Source of the DNA: Luidia sarsii
Lineage: Eukaryota > Echinodermata > Asteroidea > Paxillosida > Luidiidae
Direction: 5' to 3'
DNA: 64,000 nucleotides
NCBI GenBank assembly: GCA_949987565.1
Contig: OX465111.1
Location: 62,001-126,000, forward strand
Shown: positions 38,401-48,741 of the stretch, piece by piece
How positions within the stretch are numbered: position 1 is the stretch's first letter
How the letters are laid out: each line of letters begins with the position of its first letter
Made by a program: the position numbers and the translations under genes
The notes under the pieces: generated by a model
The model's database searches: none
Seen by the model: the letters and a program-made list of their open reading frames with translations, nothing else
What the model was told of the DNA's origin: nothing

Positions 38401-39116
38401 TGTACTTAAAAACCATTCCATTTCCTGGCAGTGTAGAGTAGAATCTATGATGACACTACTGATAAGAAATTAACTGACATATGAAGTCAAAATGGCTATT
38501 AATGACTTAATTGTTTAAAGCAATGTTTTATAGTTGTTTACTTTACACTAACAAGGAAAGGAATTTGATAGCCTGGTGGACAGCTAGCTGGGGTTCAATA
38601 ATTATGAGAAAGATTTGGGAATGCAGCCTAGTAAGGTTTGAGGTGAAACATGCAACTTGTGATCGCTCCTCTCTACTCACCTATCCCTCTCAAACCATAG
38701 GAAGTACATGTACTGTAATCAATAATCATGTACACCTCATCATCTTTCTTGCCTCAAATGGTTCACTCCATCAGATTTTGGTTGCAGATTTCATTTCATG
38801 GGCAGACATCTTGTATACATACCCTATATATCTGTTACAGGTTCTACAGGTGTTAGGACATCCTGGCAGTGTATGACAAGTGTATCTGGGTGATAGGGGA
38901 ACTTGAATGATGGAGATGGTCCATGGGGATGAAGGAATCTCAGTGCCAATTCTTGAGATGCTGGGAGGGTCTCCATGACACATGCAAGCCACCAATACTT
39001 GTCATAATTAGCCAGTATGACATGACCCTTAATTTCTGCCAGTGTGATTGTTGGACTACATGTACCTAGCTGGGTATGTTCATGTGGGCCTACGTACTTG
39101 TTCCACCCTGGTCTAA

Positions 39117-39147
39117 GGGGGGGGGGGGGGTAGGTGGGGGGGGGAGG
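39117..39147. repeat. G-run tract
   Basis: Two runs of consecutive G separated by TAGGT. Assembly length here may be unreliable. Confidence 0.85.
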
Positions 39148-39559
39148 AGTGATCACAAGTTGCATGTTTCACTTCTGCAAACAGTTAGGCTGCAATCCGA
39201 AATCTTTCTCATAATTATTCACCCCAGCTATCTGTCCACCAGGCTATCAAAATCCTTTTTCCTCGTTAATGTAAACAAATAAACATTGCTGTAAACAAGT
39301 CATTAACAGCCATTTGACTTTGTATGTCAGTTAATTTCTCATCAGTAGTATATTCTACTCCACACCCCCAGGATTGCATTTTTTATGTGCATGTACTGCA
39401 TTTATATATTGTACTGTACATGTACAAGCACTGTACATAATTAAAAAAGTGCACTTGTATATTGCACAAAATGGAGTTTTTCCTCTTACTAGTGATGTAA
39501 AATTGTACATTCAACTCCATCGACCCCACTGGATAGGACTAGTCAGAAAATTAAATGAA

Positions 39560-39755
39560 ACAAAAACAAAGCAGGATAAATTTCAATTTGAAGAAGATGA
39601 CAAAAAGTCATTGCTACAAAGCACAAACTTACCTCTATTTGAGTTTGTTTGACCTCAGGAGCATCTTAATTCACTGCAATTTCCCTTACTGAAAGTTTCT
39701 TAAGCATCGTCTGGGATGGTTGTCTGTAGAACCTTCAAGGGGATGCTAAAATTAA
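39560..39755 (-). pseudogene. Diverged copy of the exon-bearing segment at 25.85-26.05 kb
   Basis: On the minus strand it reads IPLKVLQTTIPDDA before a stop, matching the 60-nt mini-exon pattern (FQWKLLKTTIAEDA). It is followed by GGAAATTGCAGTGA and a GGTAAG donor, homologous to the tail of the segment at 25,945. This marks the upstream limit of the amplified zone. Confidence 0.45.
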
Positions 39756-40548
39756 AACAAACAAATCCTATCACTGCATATTTTATCAAGCATTGCATTT
39801 TAGATACAGTGCACCTAATGGCCAATTGTTTGTATTTGTTGTATTTAGTGTGTGCATTAATTTACTCATTTCTAACCTTATTTGGCGTTAACCACAAAGC
39901 CTTACCCATTAGAGAAAGCATGTCAATACATGCATGGCATATCCCTTGGTTCAACTCAAGGGGGAACATAATTATTCCGTCAAATTTTTTAAAAAAAGGA
40001 CAAAATAAAAACATTCAGGCCAGCCCTCCTAGGACATCCTCAGCAATGGTGTCTGTATACGTTTGATTGGGTTAGACTAGCTAGGGTGATCTGTCCTTGC
40101 CTGACTCCTACCACACACCCTGTGTGTTGGCATGGTTGTGGTCACACCAAGGTCACACATGACCTCCCTAGGTCTAATGGGTGGGGCACAATAATACCAA
40201 ATAATGCCCATGCCCATGCAGTGAATGCATACTGGAGTACTGAGCAAGCAGGTCATTGCTTGTCTGTGTGGGAACTCAAAGTCCATCAAAGGCATCAGAA
40301 GCAATTTACCCCCACTGCTAATTAAAATGCACTCAAATAATGAGTTGCCTATCATTAATATAAAGCCTCGATTCGGCCGAGTTCTTTTAGTTTTAATTAT
40401 TAAATTAATAACCCGAGACCAAGGGATGATAGGCTATCTGTGCTGTTTTTTTTCTAGTCCGAGTAACTTGGACCCGACAAGTCACCTTTTTATCGAATTG
40501 GATTCACCCCCTAACGCCCCCCCCCCGAAAAAAAAAAGAAAAAAAAAA
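39756..40548. other. Intergenic, no gene recognised
   Basis: Short open frames without motifs. Ends in a C-run and A-run at about 40,518-40,548. Confidence 0.5.
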
Positions 40549-40783
40549 CACCCGTGAAACCGTCCAACGCGCTGTGACATGTGTTCAGTGAGAATTGCAG
40601 ATTCCAACACTGCCCATTTTGTTTTACTCACGTTTGGGGAAACTGGAGAAATTCACCCTTAGGCTCAGTTGATCGAGAAATATCTCTCCGGCCCGTCCGA
40701 CGAGCCAATTAAAATGCGGCGGCCATCTTTGATTTCGAACTGCAGACGCAACTGCTACACGCAAATCGATGATCGTTCTGACA
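40549..40783. repeat. Left arm of an older inverted repeat flanking the transposon
   Basis: Reverse-complement match to 48,742-48,966. Shared blocks include AACACCCGTG, TCAGTGAGAAT, TTTTGTTTTACTCAC, AGTTGATCGAGAA and GGCGGCCATCTTTGATTTCG. The transposon's target site is at its inner edge. Confidence 0.85.
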
Positions 40784-40789
40784 GGTTGG
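40784..40789. other. Target-site duplication, left copy (GGTTGG)
   Basis: GGTTGG directly precedes the terminal TAC of the transposon and is repeated at 48,553-48,558, directly after the other terminus. Confidence 0.93.
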
Positions 40790-40836
40790 TACGAAAGACC
40801 ATTAGTGCCACTAAATTTATATATTTTGGGCCATAC
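40790..40836 (+). repeat. Left terminal inverted repeat (47 bp)
   Basis: Starts TACGAAAGACC and ends GGGCCATAC. It is identical at all 47 positions to the reverse complement of 48,506-48,552. Confidence 0.97.
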
Positions 40837-41276
40837 TAATCCGTTAGTACGGATTAGTAATCCGTTAGTACGGATTAGTAATCCGTTTGTACGGATTAGT
40901 TATCCGTTTGTACGGATTAGTAATCCGTTAGTACGGATTAGTAATCCGTTAGTACGGATTACTAATCCGTTTGTACGGATTAGTAATCCGTTTGTACGGA
41001 TTAGTAATCCGTTTGTACGGATTAGTAATCCGTTTGTACGGATTAGTAATCCGTTAGTACGGATTAGTAATCCGTTTGTACGGATTAGTTATCCGTTTGT
41101 ACGGATTAGTAATCCGTTAGTACGGATTAGTAATCCGTTAGTACGGATTACTAATCCGTTTATACGGATTAGTAATCCGTTTGTACGGATTAGTAATCCG
41201 TTTGTACGGATTAGTAATCCGTTTGTACGGATTAGTAATCCGTTTGTACGGATTAGTATTCCGTTTGTACGGATTA
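40837..41276 (+). repeat. Left subterminal array of a 21-bp unit, about 21 copies
   Basis: The unit contains TAATCCGT, a 4-base centre (mostly TTGT or TAGT) and ACGGATTAG, so each copy is itself an inverted repeat of 7-9 bp arms. A block of nine units (189 bp) is duplicated, seen from the marker GTTATCCG near 40,900 and 41,090. Because 21 is a multiple of 3 it reads as a heptapeptide repeat (NPFVRIS), which is not a protein. Probable role, by analogy with other transposons: transposase binding sites. Confidence 0.95.
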
Positions 41277-41336
41277 TAGTAATCCATTGGTGTATAATTA
41301 TTTCAATTGAAGTGGTTGTAATCGTACGGGAGCGAT

Positions 41337-42848
41337 ATGCCATCAGAGACTACAAGTGCCGAATGCATGCAACTAATTCGCTTTTACTTTCATCTCGGTT
41401 ATAATTACTTTGAAATTAGGGCCTCATTGTTAGCAAACCATGGCATTCATTTAAGCAAGCGAACTCTTCATCGAAGATTACGAGAACTTGGCTTGTTTCG
41501 GCGGAAGGGCCATACTGACATCCTAGATGTTGCTTGCTTCATTGAGGAAGAGCTGCAAAAGTCGGGCCAGTTGCATGGTTATCGTTGGATGCACTTAAAA
41601 TGCATACAAAATGGCATAAATATCGACAGGGAAAGTGTGCGTCATCTTTTAGGGATGTTGGATCCTAATGGAGTTGAACATCGAGCCAGAAAACGACTGC
41701 AAAGGCGTGTGTACAGAGGGAGAGGACCAAACTACATATGGCACATTGACTCTTATGATAAACTAAAGCCCTTCGGCATTTGCATAAATGGGTGTATAGA
41801 TGGCTTTTCAAGGCAACTACTTTGGGTACATGCCTACGTAACGAGCAGCGATCCAAAAGTAATAGCTGGCTATTACATTCAAGCAGTTCGTGAAAGAAGG
41901 ACATGCCCAAGGATACTAAGAGGAGATTTTGGAACTGAAAACACCAACGTGCGGCAAATGCAATTTTTTTTGCGAAGAAACGGTGACGACCCATTTGCAG
42001 GAGAGAGGAGCTGTCTTTTGGGAAGTAGTCCTAATAACCAGCGAATCGAATTCTGGTGGAACATACTCAGAAAACACTGCTCACAGTTTTGGCTGAATCT
42101 CTTTCATGAATTGAAAGACGCTGGTCACTTCAGTGGAGATTTCCTAGATATCTCACTGATCCAATTTTGTTTTTTGAATATGATTCAGGTAAGGCTTTTT
42201 CATAAAAAATCATTTCATTGTTAGAATAAATAGTAATAAAAACCTTCCATCCCTTAATAACACTTGTAAAATGTACTAAAATGTTTTCGGCCATCATTCG
42301 GAACAATGATTATTTGGAAAACCATATGTATAACTTCAGTAGTTCTTTAAAGATTGTTTTAAAGTTTGCTTTTTAATATTACAGACTAATAAAAATGTTA
42401 CATTTATTGCAAACTTCTTGCTTGATGATAAAAGCTGTAATTCCACAATACATTGAAGTATTTAATCGGTAAAGGAAACTTCTATGCACCTGTTTCAATG
42501 TCATTGTTTTATTTTTTATAGGAAGAGTTAAACACTGTTGTAAAAGAGTGGAATGGTCATCGTATCGCCCCATCTCGGAACCATTATGGCCCATTTGGAC
42601 GCCCCTCAGTGATGTACCAAATTCCTCAGTTTTATGGAGCAGAAGACTTCAGTGTTTCTGTGTCACATGAGGAAATCGAAGTATGCGAAAGCGAATGCAC
42701 TTTCAAAGGCCGATACCCCTGCGACAAAGATGTGTTCCAGCTTTGCACAATCCTTATGGCAGAAAGGGACCTGGAAATTCCACAAAATGCAGATGAAGGC
42801 CTTCTGTTATATAAGAATCTTAGAGTTATGATTCATAGACAGTTGTAA
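41337..42848 (+). CDS. DDE integrase-type transposase, two exons
   Basis: Exon 1 is 41,337-42,188 (284 codons), exon 2 is 42,522-42,848 (108 codons plus stop), in all 392 residues. The intron starts GTAAGG and ends TTTTATAG, phase 0. Residues 10-55 look like a helix-turn-helix (GYNYFEIRASL, RTLHRRLRELGL). The integrase core follows, with acidic residues D138 (WHIDSYDKL), D197 (RGDFGTEN) and E238 (NNQRIEFWW), a D-x40-E spacing. Exon 2 continues the core's C-terminal part (EWNGHRIAPSRNH, GRPSVMYQIP). It should catalyse excision and integration at the 47-bp ends. The frame is intact, so it may be functional. ATG at 41,337 is the first start before the helix-turn-helix. Confidence 0.9.
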
Positions 42849-44343
42849 TTTTGCTTTCGTGTGAATTTTCAACACAAATTTTAATGGTCTTAACTTAATT
42901 GCTGGAATATTTCTCAGATTACAACTCTTTATGTGAAACCAGACTTGTTGAGTTCCTGCGAGGATTTGTTAGTACATGTATGCTGGAATACATTTCCTTG
43001 GAACAGTGTGTTCTCGTCTTTCCATTTTGAAGCAGTAAGTAAACATGTCCCAAATGAATGTTCAATATAATCATTGCAAACACTTTAAAACAGGCCAAAA
43101 CTATATGTTGGAGCGAATACCAATGTTTGTTTGCTTTGTAGGTAACCTCCAAATAAATTCTATAGTTTACTTCCCCATTATCCAACACTTTTTATCCTTG
43201 GCCAATCAGTCACTTTGTTTAACTTATGTAACTCTTCCTCATTATTCCAGGGTTAAGACATCAGAGCACATCATAAGACTATGACAAACAGTAGACTTGT
43301 CACCAATTGTGAATGCAAAAAGAAAATAATAATGAACATGTATGAAGGAGTTGTACAACTTTTTAATGAATGATAATATACCACCATAATGATCTTAGAG
43401 AAACCACGCTGTTACACTGATAATCTGGATGTTATAACTGGGAATTATAGTTTAATTCAACTAAATTTCGATTTCTGAATACAGTAAAATATATTGTAAT
43501 TGTATCATTACTTTTCTTTTCAAGTAATTTTTTGTTTGATTAATTTTAGTTAAATTTTGAAGACTTTCCTCAAATGTCTGGCTGATTAATGTGAACATTA
43601 ACACAGATTACATAATGAAATATGAAATAGCTTTGTGTTGATTTTCTGAGACCAGTAATTCAAATCACTTGGTCAAAAAAAATAAACAGGCCTACCATTT
43701 AAACTGTCAATCTGCAACAATATGACACATCCAACAAACTACCTTTGTAATTTCCATAGGTTAACAGATCCAAAATCCTGCAAAAGGTCCTTTAAATGAC
43801 TGTTTCTAATTCAAAACGTAATGCAATGTAAACTATGAAATCTGACATCCATCAAAAAGCAAATTTAAAGAGCAAACAGTTCTAAACATCAGGTTGTATA
43901 TTTACTTTAAATTTCTTTTACTTATTGGATGACAAATAGCAGTCTCAAATAAATCATAGAGAAAACCAAATCAAACTGTGGTGAGAAATAAAAAAGCAAA
44001 TAGTTCTGGTCTCATTCATTCCAGACATTGTATGTTTACCTTACTGCATTCAAATTGACGTGTGATGCTTCCAGAACTTCCTCCTAAATGTAAAAACTAC
44101 AATTCAGTTACTTGATTTCATATTTCTTAATAACAATTACGAGAAACTACTTTCACACAAAGATTGCTATTGTGTTGTACAGTATTGAGAAATCAAACCC
44201 TATTACATTCTGGAAATTTGCATGGTGGGATTTGTCTTCAATTTTGGGATGATGATCTTGAGACATCACACAAACCACTCAGGTGAAACCAGTTCTGCTG
44301 CTTTTTGTCAAGTCAGACTGTCTGGGCTACGCTATTCAGTATT
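42849..44343. other. Convergent intergenic region of the transposon
   Basis: AT-rich, about 1.5 kb between the stop codons of the two convergent genes. No further gene seen; presumably holds both 3' UTRs. Confidence 0.6.
43152..43157 (+). promoter_or_regulatory. Candidate poly(A) signal AATAAA
   Basis: AATAAA about 300 bases after the integrase stop codon; the nearest clear candidate on that strand. Confidence 0.35.
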
Positions 44344-47300
44344 TCAAATTACATCCATGACCCATACACCGCTATCCAGGATCTCATTAAATTCTTGTCT
44401 GAAATCTACAAAACTTTCGTATGATACAGGGACTTCAAGAACATTTCCACATGTGTGGCCAATAGGTCTTCTCTGCAAGCCTTCCAATGAACTATAAATA
44501 ACAGTTATAATGTTTGTTGAAAGAATATCTGATCCTGTACAATACCTCAAAAAGCGTTGTAACATACGGTCATTCAGTGATCTTACATATCTCTTCAAGT
44601 ACCCAGAGATAGTTTGCTGTGTGGCACTGCACTCAGTTGGAAATGTCAGCAGTGACACAACTTTTCTTACTGATGGTTGCAGATTGTTATACATGTCAAA
44701 CAGTTCTCCTCTATTAACACTTTCTCGTACAGGTGTCAGCACCTGATGCATACAATCAGCAATGAATTTGGGCTTTTGAATGATTTCTTTATGTCCAAGT
44801 TCAGAGAGAATGCCATCCAAGTTATTTTTGCTTGGAACAATTTTGCAGTCATACTCCCCCAAAATATCAAGGATGTCTTCAAAGTTTGAGTGGTCACTAA
44901 GTGCACCTTCAATCATTTCTTTTTCTGCAGCAGGAATAAAGGCCATGAAGGCAGATTTTGTTTCACTTCTGCTGTTTCCAAATATGGCAGTTTCCATAAA
45001 TGGCGGGGCAAGGGACACTGGGAAATACTTGAGGTCTAACCAGCCTTTTGTGACTATTCGTCCCACTGCTCGCCACTCCTTCTCTCGAAAATCATGTCGA
45101 ATGACAGGTACTTTGTATTTATCCCCAGTTGTGAACTGGTTATAAAAGTCACCCCAAAATTGGGTGACAGCATCTCTATAAACACCAACACCCTGACCAG
45201 CCTCAATGTCACCATTTGGCATGATCATATGAACAGCAATTTTTTGCCTTCATAATTCTGTTATCTGAAAATGCCTTTATAAAATCTTCTACTATTGCTG
45301 TTCGTCTTATCAGGAGAATCTCATACGCTGCACTAGCTTCATCAGGAATGGTGTCGTTCAAGTCTGTGTTGAGTGGACTTGTAGGGCCAAACACAATGGT
45401 CGGGGTCTCAGGCTGAGACAAGTCAAAAACTTCTGGTACAAAATCAGGAATTTCAGTATCATTTAGCAAAACATATGGTGAAGTACTAGCGTCTATTTCA
45501 ATTTCACTGCCGACCTCAATCCATGGTAAATCAGGATCAAGCTGTGTATCATCTGCTGGAGTATCAGCTAGGTCGGGATCTGTCCTGTTCCCTGAAGCAT
45601 CCGGTAAGTCTGGGTCTGGCATGTTCTCATCTGCTGAAGCACTCTCATCAGATGAGATTACTACAGTCATTTTTTTCTTTTTGAGTGCTTTAGAGTTATT
45701 TGGATTTTTTGCTTTTGTCTTGAGGTAAAACCTAAGGACTGGCATTTTTGTCTCTTCGTATAGTTTGCCAACAGTTGTTTCATTGCTCAAAGGCTGGTGT
45801 CTAAAATCACATATTTCAGTTTCAAACTCATTTAGGTCTCCTTTATATGACATGCTGTCTTTGAAAAATAAGCCTTCAACTACGCTAAGGAGTTCTGGAC
45901 TTCCCATATTCTTTGTTACTGAGAGCTGTCTGGTACCGCCACCATTTGGTTTTCGGACTTGTTTAAACCTCTTCATAGTGTAGTCATAGTCAATCCAGCC
46001 TACATCGATTCTTCTGTCATTTCTCCTGGCATTTTGGTTCCCTTTTAGTCTGTAAGACCTTTTGTCACTATTCGAGTAAGAAGAAGCATCTTCATTGTCA
46101 TCATTGGACTCACTTTGGGAATCCTTTTTCATGCCTAATTTTTTTCTCAGCTTTTGAAGGAGCCCATCTTTCTTTGACATGTTACTGGAATCGGGGGGTA
46201 TTCTCCGACCCTGAGAATGGGCACAGAAGTCACGTAAGGCCATCCTGTCACCCAAAAGTGGAATAAATCCTTTCAGAGTGTCCTCATCCATTATGTTGAG
46301 CACAGATGAATCAATCTGAAAGCATATGAAAGGAGGACAAAAAACACATTAATTTTATAAGCTTGGTCATTATGCCCAGTATATTTTTGCTCCATATGGT
46401 GTAAAATTAAAAAGACAATGCTTGACAAAATGTGTTGCAATCAAGCTCTCTATTGAACTGTAGTAATGAGAACTTTATTAATGAGTTTGAAAATCATTCT
46501 GTGCTACTTAAAGTTTAAAGACTTACAATACACTTTTTTTTCTTCAAGAAGCAAAAACTGCTAAATCATTCTTATGCGCCTAGAAACACACCAACATGCT
46601 TTCTTCAGTTCTTCTTTAATCAAGGTTTTATAATATGGGGAGAAAATAGCCAGCAATAACAGTGCCATATTAGATTTTAATAATAAACCTGGCATTACCA
46701 TAAGTACAAATCCCCATCCCCATTTCCCTGTTGTATGGGGATACACGATTTACACTCATATATATTTACACTGCCTTATAGCCAAATGACCTCAAACTAA
46801 ACTAATGACATTCTTGGACAAGGATGACAGAATCAATCATACCAATTTTGTTTCTGGTGTTGTTCAATCCCACGATATGACATTATTTTGCTTTCCTACT
46901 TTCAATCATTTATAGAGTATAACTATTATTGCTCAAGGTTTTCTAAAAAGATAATAGGGTGATAAACAAAAATGTTGCAAACTGCTTACTGACTAAAATA
47001 ACCAAAATGCAAATTTCAAAATTTAGTGGGCCTGACTTTTCGATACTAGCAGGACCTTTCTCAAAGTTTTTGAGACAGGTCCTGCTAGGATCGAAACATC
47101 AGGCCCACTAAATTTTGAAAAAGATAATAGGGTAATGTTTGCCTTAATAGAAGCTGAAAGGTCTAGGCCAATTTGTTGTTGCTTAAAATGTTTCATTTAT
47201 TTGCAGAATCTTGCCTTCAGTTAGACAGTTTTAAACGACAATTTGTTTTTCAGTTAACCTTGTTTTTAAGAGATACAGGGGTGTAGTTAAAGAAAAAATT

Positions 47301-47599
47301 GGGCAGGCCCATTACCCCTACACAAGGTTACCCAGTGATTTATTTTTCAAAACAAGGAATTAGTTCACTAGTTAATCTCATTCTTGAATTTTACTCTGAC
47401 ATTACAACAAAAGCACCAGGGAATTAAGCCCCGTCCATTGCAAGTTATGAGTTAACATTATTTTTTTACACATTTTTAGAACTAGCCCAGATATTCAATT
47501 AACATTATGACATACCTTTTCATCTTTCATTTTTTTGAGCGTCTCTCCGTCAATACCACGTTTTTCCAAAAATTGATAAAAGTCAAGCTGTTCTGCCAT
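44344..47599 (-). CDS. SAM-HECT E3 ubiquitin-ligase-like protein, two exons, one-base frameshift
   Basis: Exon 1 is 47,599-47,516 (28 codons, MAEQLDFYQFLEKRG...). Exon 2 is 46,315-44,344. The 1.2-kb intron has GTATGT and TTTCAG ends, phase 0. The joined N-terminus (about residues 5-55: FLEKRGIDGETLKKM, NIMDEDTLKGFIPLLG) fits a SAM-type domain. A basic/acidic linker follows, then a conserved block (RKPNGGGTRQL, EGLFFKDSMS, PVLRFYLKTK). The HECT-like domain runs from LIRRTAIVEDFIKAF to the end, with the presumed thioester cysteine in HTCGNVLEVP and the terminus VWVMDVI. It resembles G2E3-like ubiquitin ligases as I recall them. An extra base in a T-run (45,240-45,245) shifts the frame; skipping it would give about 684 codons. 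Role in transposition unknown. Confidence 0.82.
45240..45245 (-). other. Frameshift site in the HECT-like gene
   Basis: A run of six T (six A on the coding strand). The upstream frame reads ...NRIMKAKN and soon stops; one base fewer continues as IAVHMIMPNGD, the expected HECT start. Exon 2 (1,972 nt) is divisible by three only if one base is removed. It is either an inactivating mutation, an assembly error, or less likely a slippage site. Confidence 0.85.
47014..47120. repeat. Hairpin-forming repeat inside the HECT gene intron
   Basis: Two arms of about 52 bp, imperfectly reverse-complementary (TTTCAAAATTTAGTGGGCC...GGCCCACTAAATTTTGAAA), around a very short centre. The left arm plus its upstream flank (46,960-47,070) matches, in reverse complement, the dispersed repeat at 52,970-53,085. 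Confidence 0.88.
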
Positions 47600-47788
47600 G
47601 GTAGAAGTTGTTCTTGTTCTAGAAAAGTACCAGTACCTGCATATGTAAGGTTGAGACACAGGCAAGTACATGATGTAGTTGTCAATGTTTGGTTGTGTGC
47701 AGTAGAGTATTGGACAGTTACAAAGGGCGCCACGCACGGTGCACGGCTACATACACACGTACATGTTGCCGGTATAACTGCACTAGGC

Positions 47789-47803
47789 CGGGGGGGGGGG
47801 GGG
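47789..47803. repeat. G-run
   Basis: Uninterrupted run of G inside the transposon, upstream of the HECT-gene start on the minus strand. Length is uncertain in any assembly. Confidence 0.85.
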
Positions 47804-48236
47804 TGCGAAAACAGAGCGTAACTCTGGCCAGAAGCCCGTTTCGGACAAGGCCTTACATTACGCATTCGCGGTACGAAAAGTTTATCAAATGCAATAATTT
47901 CGTGCTGGAATACAAACACCATAGGCCTATGGCTTGTCAAGATTCAGGGCAAACGCTCAAAAGCAAACTCTCTAGCTGTGATTTACTAATTACATATATA
48001 CATGTTAAATCCAGACATTTTGTAGACATTAGCACAAAATAATTTGCCCTCTCATATTTTCAGTGGACCGCCACACCTTAATAAGATAAGACATTAATTA
48101 CTTACAATTAGGAGACTGAATCCAATGAAGTCCACCACTGGGAAGTAGCAACTGGGCGGTAATTGTGCTGTGGTCGTGTGCGTGGTCTTAGAGTATGCAC
48201 GCAGTGGGATAATAAAGCCAATATTAAGCCAGGTAA

Positions 48237-48505
48237 TTCGTACAAACGGATTACTAATCCGTACAAACGGATTACTAATCCGTACAAACGGATTACTAAT
48301 CCGTACAAACGGATTACTAATCCGTACAAACGGATTACTAATCCGTACTAACGGATTAGTAATCCGTACAAACGGATTAGTAATCCGTACAAACAGATTA
48401 CTAATCCGTACTAACGGATTAGTAATCCGTACAAACAGATTACTAATCCGTACTAACGGATTAGTAATCCGTACAAACGGATTACTAATCCGTACTAACG
48501 GATTT
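48237..48505 (-). repeat. Right subterminal array of the 21-bp unit, about 13 copies
   Basis: Reverse-complement counterpart of the left array. Units alternate centres ACAA and ACTA, and a variant with ACAGATTA occurs twice. It has fewer copies than the left end, so the arrays evolve independently in length. Confidence 0.95.
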
Positions 48506-48552
48506 GTATGGCCCAAAATATATAAATTTAGTGGCACTAATGGTCTTTCGTA
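48506..48552 (-). repeat. Right terminal inverted repeat (47 bp)
   Basis: Starts GTATGGCCC and ends GGTCTTTCGTA. Perfect reverse complement of 40,790-40,836. Confidence 0.97.
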
Positions 48553-48558
48553 GGTTGG
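48553..48558. other. Target-site duplication, right copy (GGTTGG)
   Basis: Same 6 bp as at 40,784-40,789, directly abutting the transposon terminus. Confidence 0.93.
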
Positions 48559-48741
48559 GGAGCGCAGTGGGTCTGTACTCTGTGAACTGTGTGACATAAG
48601 ACCGTGACAGGTGTCACGGCAGTCAAATACACTCGTTTGTGTTCCTAGTGCGCAGACATAGAATGACGTAGTATTATTTGGTCACCCGCGGTCACGGAGC
48701 CAAGCCACTGTTTGCTGAACAGTGCAGAGCAACCCACACTG
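48559..48741. other. Spacer of the older inverted repeat
   Basis: About 180 bp of unique sequence between the transposon and the right arm; with the transposon removed it would form the loop of the older palindrome. No gene seen. Confidence 0.6.

Larger units (their letters stand above)
38255..39500. mobile_element. Foldback element with long inverted arms
   Basis: The left arm (about 38,255-38,690) is the reverse complement, with moderate divergence, of the right arm (about 39,140-39,500). Shared blocks include GATAGCCTGGTGGACAG, AATAATTATGAGAAAGATTT and GAAACATGCAACTTGTGATC. The roughly 450-bp spacer holds no recognisable gene. ACATGTAC-rich palindromic tracts sit at the outer end of each arm. 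It is probably a non-autonomous foldback-type transposon; no target duplication was identified. Confidence 0.8.
40790..48552. mobile_element. Complete DNA transposon, IS3EU-like, carrying an integrase and a SAM/HECT gene
   Basis: A 7,763-bp element bounded by perfect 47-bp terminal inverted repeats and a 6-bp target duplication. Inside each end lies an array of a 21-bp unit, in opposite orientation at the two ends. Two convergent two-exon genes are carried: a DDE integrase (plus strand) and a SAM-HECT ubiquitin-ligase-like protein (minus strand). From memory, 6-bp duplications, 5'-TAY ends and an IS3/retroviral-type integrase are the hallmarks of the eukaryotic IS3EU superfamily; this assignment needs a database comparison. 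Identical ends and duplication suggest fairly recent insertion, although the accessory gene has a frameshift. Confidence 0.92.

Noticed and set aside
40769..41404. 211-codon plus-strand frame with NPFVRIS heptads, and the mirror frames at 48.09-48.60 kb
   Set aside because: Translation of the 21-bp subterminal repeat of the transposon. It overlaps the terminal repeat and the real integrase start in another frame.
47495..47737. 80-codon reading of the HECT-gene first exon beginning MRGALCNC
   Set aside because: The upstream 46 codons look like leader sequence; the ATG at 47,599 begins the SAM-like region and the frame after 47,516 is intron.
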